A DNA stretch of 64,000 nucleotides. Source: Desulfosporosinus youngiae DSM 17734. Its GTDB lineage: Bacteria; Bacillota; Desulfitobacteriia; Desulfitobacteriales; Desulfitobacteriaceae. Both the position numbers and the translations under genes were made by a program. Below the pieces are notes generated by a model that did not search any database, was not told the origin of the DNA, and saw nothing but the letters and a program-made list of their open reading frames with translations. The stretch covers positions 4,244,198 through 4,308,197 of the forward strand of contig NZ_CM001441.1 of NCBI RefSeq assembly GCF_000244895.1, written 5' to 3'. This document shows positions 61,055-64,000 of this stretch, in pieces (the stretch's first letter is position 1; each line of letters starts with the position of its first letter).

Positions 61055-61801
61055 GTGAGAATCATCATTTCCCCAGCCAAGAAAATGAAAACCGACAACG
61101 ATTGCCTGCCTCATGAGACCTTGCCCCAGTTTACGGCTGAAGCAGAAACTCTGCTGCGGGTCCTGCAGAGTATGGATTATGCTGCGTTGAAATCCTTGTG
61201 GCGCTGCAATGATTCTATCGCTTCCCTTAATTACGGGCGCCTGCGGGAGATGGATTTGCGCCGCAATCTGACCCCGGCTCTGCTGGCCTACGAGGGCATT
61301 CAGTATCAATATATGGCTCCCAGCGTCTTTGAAGACCGTCAGTTCGTCTACATCAAGGAACACCTGCGCATTCTGTCGGGATTCTACGGAGTGCTGCGTC
61401 CCTTCGACGGGGTAACGCCCTACCGTTTGGAAATGCAGGCCAAACTTTCAGCTGCCGGGTGTAAATACCTCTATGCCTTCTGGGGCAAAAAACCGGCTCA
61501 GCTCCTCTCAGCCGAAACGGATGTGATTTTAAATCTGGCTTCCAAAGAATACAGCAAGGCGGTTTCCCTTCATTTGCCTAAGCCGGTGCGTTTTCTCACC
61601 TGTACTTTCGGTGAGCGGAAAGAGGGCAAGGTTATTGAAAAGGGTACTCTGTGCAAAATGGCCCGGGGTGAGATGGTCCGCTGGCTGGCTGAGAACGCCT
61701 TAACAGACCCCGATAGCCTTATAGCTTTTGACCGTTTAGGGTATACATACTGCAAAGATCTTTCTACTGACAACAATTTTGTGTTTATTAAAGAACTTTA
61801 A
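61055..61801 (+). CDS. yaaA: YaaA-family protein (DUF328)
   Basis: 248 residues from GTG at 61055; the longer frame upstream has no ribosome site and overlaps a relic. MRIIISPAKKMKTDND, NLASKEYSKAV and VRFLTCTFGERKEGKVIEKG are YaaA signatures. In E. coli the protein limits iron-driven DNA damage under peroxide stress. Stand-alone here. Confidence 0.88.
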   Translation: MRIIISPAKKMKTDNDCLPHETLPQFTAEAETLLRVLQSMDYAALKSLWRCNDSIASLNYGRLREMDLRRNLTPALLAYEGIQYQYMAPSVFEDRQFVYIKEHLRILSGFYGVLRPFDGVTPYRLEMQAKLSAAGCKYLYAFWGKKPAQLLSAETDVILNLASKEYSKAVSLHLPKPVRFLTCTFGERKEGKVIEKGTLCKMARGEMVRWLAENALTDPDSLIAFDRLGYTYCKDLSTDNNFVFIKEL

Positions 61802-61888
61802 AAATAATAATTGCTAAAGCAAGCTAAGTCACTTTGCTCTCATTATAGAGAAAAGTCTGTTTCATAACTTCTGAATTCTTGCTCTATT

Positions 61889-62170
61889 CTATTTAACTGG
61901 GATACATAAATCCATGCTTACATATTCGCTGTTTCCGTCGATCTTTTGATAGATGTTCAAGCCGTATCGCTTATCCATGATATAGCCGCTCTCAGGCAGC
62001 CGGATGCTGAATACCCCCTGTACCGAGCAGAATATGTTACGTATTTTTCCTTCATAGTGATAAATTGCGAACTTACCGCCTTTTATCGTTGTTATATTTT
62101 CCGGTGCCCGGAACTCATCCGCCGTCATGCAAATATCGCATATGCAATTGTCCGAGCCGGTGATCGCAGG
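61889..62170 (-). pseudogene. GyrI-like / AraC effector-binding domain fragment
   Basis: Reads GGKFAIYHYEGK, SIRLPESGYIMDKRYGLNIY and YVSMDLCIPVK, the C-terminal part of GyrI-like domains. An upstream in-frame stop and no start codon show that the N-terminal part was lost. Confidence 0.65.
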
Positions 62171-62383
62171 GTCGTCGTAAAACCTCTCAATAAATAGCGT
62201 TTATGCTTTAATGTAATATCCATATTTTACCATAAAACGAAGCCATTTTTCCTTCAGCTCGATATAGGTTGCTGAAGAAAGTCCAACCGCAACTGGCGGT
62301 TGACATATTTCTAAGTGTAGTTGGTAGTAATGCAACCTTATTTTTTGCTATTATGACACCAGCAAGGGAAGGAGTGTCACACA

Positions 62384-63013
62384 ATGAGTATTTCAAACAG
62401 AATTCAAACTTTAAGAAAAATCAAAGGTCTTTCGCAAGAGGAACTTGCCGACAAGATTGGTGTCTCCCGGCAGGCTGTTTCAAAATGGGAAAGTAATCAG
62501 AGTACACCGGATATTGACAAAATAATTATGATCAGTGATTATTTTGAAGTGACTATAGATTATCTTTTAAAAGGAATTGAACACCCAAAAGAAGCTGTGA
62601 AGAAAAAACCGGATGCAAGAATCTTTTCAATTGTCGGTACTGCACTGAATTTTATAGGATTGATTGCGGCAATTATGGTGTGGCATGAGGAACAAGCAGC
62701 ATCCTCCGTAGCAATTGGACTTATATTTATGGCTATCGGGTGTATGAGTTTTGCATTGGGGCAAACTGTGGGGGCTGATGAAACCAAGAGCAAAGCAAAG
62801 AAACATTATTGGCCGATTAATTTGTGGGTGTTAGTCTTGATCCCCTTATCAGTTTCTTTCAATGTACTAGATGGTTTCTTTGGTGGATTTTCAGGGTCTA
62901 TCGCTCCTTATCCGTTATTAGGAAATTCATTTATTACTTATGGATTATGTTGGTTAACATACTTGGGAATTTGTACTTTGGGGACTATAAAGATGAGAAA
63001 AGTGTTCGCTTAA
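62384..63013 (+). CDS. XRE-family regulator with membrane domain
   Basis: 209 residues, ATG after GGAAGGAG. Residues 1-66 are an HTH (LSQEELADKIGVSRQAVSKW). Four hydrophobic segments follow. A perfect CAACCGC/GCGGTTG palindrome lies next to a TTGACA about 80-100 bp upstream and may be its autoregulatory site. Membrane-tethered XRE proteins of this type are common in Clostridia. Confidence 0.8.
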   Translation: MSISNRIQTLRKIKGLSQEELADKIGVSRQAVSKWESNQSTPDIDKIIMISDYFEVTIDYLLKGIEHPKEAVKKKPDARIFSIVGTALNFIGLIAAIMVWHEEQAASSVAIGLIFMAIGCMSFALGQTVGADETKSKAKKHYWPINLWVLVLIPLSVSFNVLDGFFGGFSGSIAPYPLLGNSFITYGLCWLTYLGICTLGTIKMRKVFA

Positions 63014-63065
63014 AAATTATGAGATAGAGGACTCTTCCTTTCCGGTACGGTTCTCACTATTCTGC

Positions 63066-63540
63066 CTATGATCCCCGTCCCGTGGCATTTCTCTTTTTCA
63101 GCTCGCTCAAAGAACCATCCAGCAAGATTTTTCCCTTGCCAATCAAGAGAATTCTCTCCGCTAGTGCTTCGATGTCCTGCATGTCGTGAGTCGTCAGGAT
63201 GACGGTGGTTTTACGTTCGCTGTTTATGGTTTTAATAAATTGGCGCACCGCAATTTTGGAAACCGCATCCAGTCCGATTGTGGGTTCGTCCAAAAACAGG
63301 ATTTTAGGATTGTGCAGCAGAGAAGCTGCAATTTCACAGCGCATGCGCTGACCGAAAACAACGCCGATTTCCCTGACATGGGCGATCCTCTCCTACCAGG
63401 GTGTTCTGCCGTTAATGCTGCATGTGCCGCTGTCCGGAGTTAAAATTCCGCTCATTATTTTAATGGTGCTGCTTTTTCCGGCACCGTTGGGGCCGATATA
63501 TCCTACCATTTCTCCGTCCTTAATAGTTAAAGGAAACATC
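63066..63540 (-). pseudogene. ABC-2-type exporter ATPase with stop and internal deletion
   Basis: Minus strand reads KDGEMVGYIGPNGAGKSSTI (Walker A), then NGRTPW followed by an in-frame TAG, then VREIGVVFGQ joined to RMRCEIAASLLHNPKILFLD (Walker B). Intact relatives have about 80-90 more residues between two GQR repeats, so recombination at that repeat removed the signature loop. Inactive. Confidence 0.8.
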
Positions 63541-63542
63541 CT

Positions 63543-64000
63543 TTAGGGCATGAGAATTAGTTGTTTTATTCCTTTATATATTACACAACCAATAAATATC
63601 AGTCCGACATATCCTACAAGTGGATAAAAGATACCTACAAGTTCACTGAACGAGAATAAACTTAATACAAAGGTAAATATTGCAACCAGGGTTGCAAATA
63701 TCTGGTTCCCTCTTTTTCCGCCTAGTGTAAATCGGCTGCATACGGACCACATCATTGTGGAACAAGAAGAAAACATACCTAATATCAACACAATTGAGAA
63801 AACTGCTCCAAATATGTAAGATATTTTTTTTGCTAAATATAATGTCGGGATTGCCAAGGATGCAAGATATTCCGCATTCAGCAAGATAGCTGAATTCATG
63901 ATTGTAATAGACAGAATTACAGCAATAGCTCCAAATAATGCTCCATATCTTGCATCGTTCCGATTATCTGCTGACATACCAAGTCCTGTGAAATATACAC
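63543..64000 (-). CDS. YkvI-like membrane protein, partial at window end
   Basis: The frame stays open past 63977 to the window edge (VYFTGLGMSADNRNDARYGA), so the start lies outside. About four membrane helices are visible, with FSSCSTMMWSVCSRFT between them. Resembles the C-terminal half of YkvI-type putative transporters. Function unknown. Confidence 0.6.
   Translation of the reverse strand, partial: VYFTGLGMSADNRNDARYGALFGAIAVILSITIMNSAILLNAEYLASLAIPTLYLAKKISYIFGAVFSIVLILGMFSSCSTMMWSVCSRFTLGGKRGNQIFATLVAIFTFVLSLFSFSELVGIFYPLVGYVGLIFIGCVIYKGIKQLILMP

Noticed and set aside
60560-61363. A 267-residue minus-strand protein
   Set aside because: Its first 115 residues are antisense to yaaA. 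Only the part from 61018 downward resembles a real family, and that has lost its start and gained a stop codon.
55941-64000. Prophage or defence island at the right end
   Set aside because: Rpn nuclease, XRE and NUDIX genes suggested it, but no integrase, structural genes, att sites or multi-gene defence operon was found.

Overview
The window looks like a chromosomal accessory region of a low-to-mid-GC anaerobic Firmicute, most probably Desulfitobacterium or a close Peptococcaceae relative. This is inferred from gene style (strong GGAGG ribosome sites, TTG/GTG starts, two adenosylcobalamin riboswitches, FmdE-family and CbiX proteins, sigma-H-type promoters), not from a database match. No tRNA, rRNA, CRISPR array, prophage or complete insertion sequence was seen.

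Layout. 0-2.3 kb: end of a response regulator and a histidine kinase fused to a FecB/BtuF-type binding domain. 2.4-7.7 kb: small membrane proteins, a glycosyltransferase, an orphan AbrB-like protein, palindromic repeats and a group II intron maturase relic. 7.7-18.9 kb: a minus-strand operon of methyltransferase, Opp/Nik-type importer (A-B-C-D-F), two exporter-fold half-ABC proteins and a second methyltransferase, headed by a cobalamin riboswitch plus further leader elements. 18.9-21 kb: a histidine ammonia-lyase-fold protein lacking the MIO-forming Ala-Ser-Gly, behind its own cobalamin riboswitch. 21.2-25.3 kb: MarR regulator and two half-ABC transporters. 25.4-27.5 kb: a second regulator/kinase pair. 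27.4-32.6 kb: a second Opp/Nik importer with a Fur-like box. 32.8-33.3 kb: CbiX-like chelatase under a perfect palindrome. 33.6-38.1 kb: FecBCD-type importer with methyltransferase and flavodoxin, in which a deletion has destroyed the binding-protein gene. 38.2-41.9 kb: relics, MFS/Rrf2 pair, CGGC protein, FRG-domain protein. 42.2-47.8 kb: a third Opp/Nik importer. 48.1-55.2 kb: FecBCD importer, FmdE, methyltransferases and an orphan binding protein. 55.7-64 kb: decaying accessory genes (phosphotransferases, Rpn nuclease, NUDIX, YaaA, XRE regulators, ABC and YkvI-like pieces).

The main unexplained signal is a roughly 70-nt structured RNA element present nine times (near 7.8, 18.15, 18.37, 38.05, 41.97, 42.27, 51.3, 51.5 and 55.14 kb). 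It ends in a terminator-like U tract and can fold as a three-way junction, with compensatory changes in its stems. Seven copies lie just downstream of a sigma-H-like promoter (RNAGGAWWW, 11-12 nt, GTAGAAY). The genes behind them are metal/chelate-type ABC importers, SAM methyltransferases, FmdE-family proteins and one FRG-domain protein. Together with the cobalamin riboswitches, CbiX, Fur-like boxes and the kinase-binding protein fusion, this suggests a stationary-phase or metal-limitation regulon for acquiring a metal chelate or corrinoid-related cofactor. The ligand, the methyltransferase substrates and the trigger of the RNA cannot be read from the sequence. Many copies of these modules are decayed by short internal deletions, some at visible microhomologies, so the region appears to expand by duplication and shrink by deletion.
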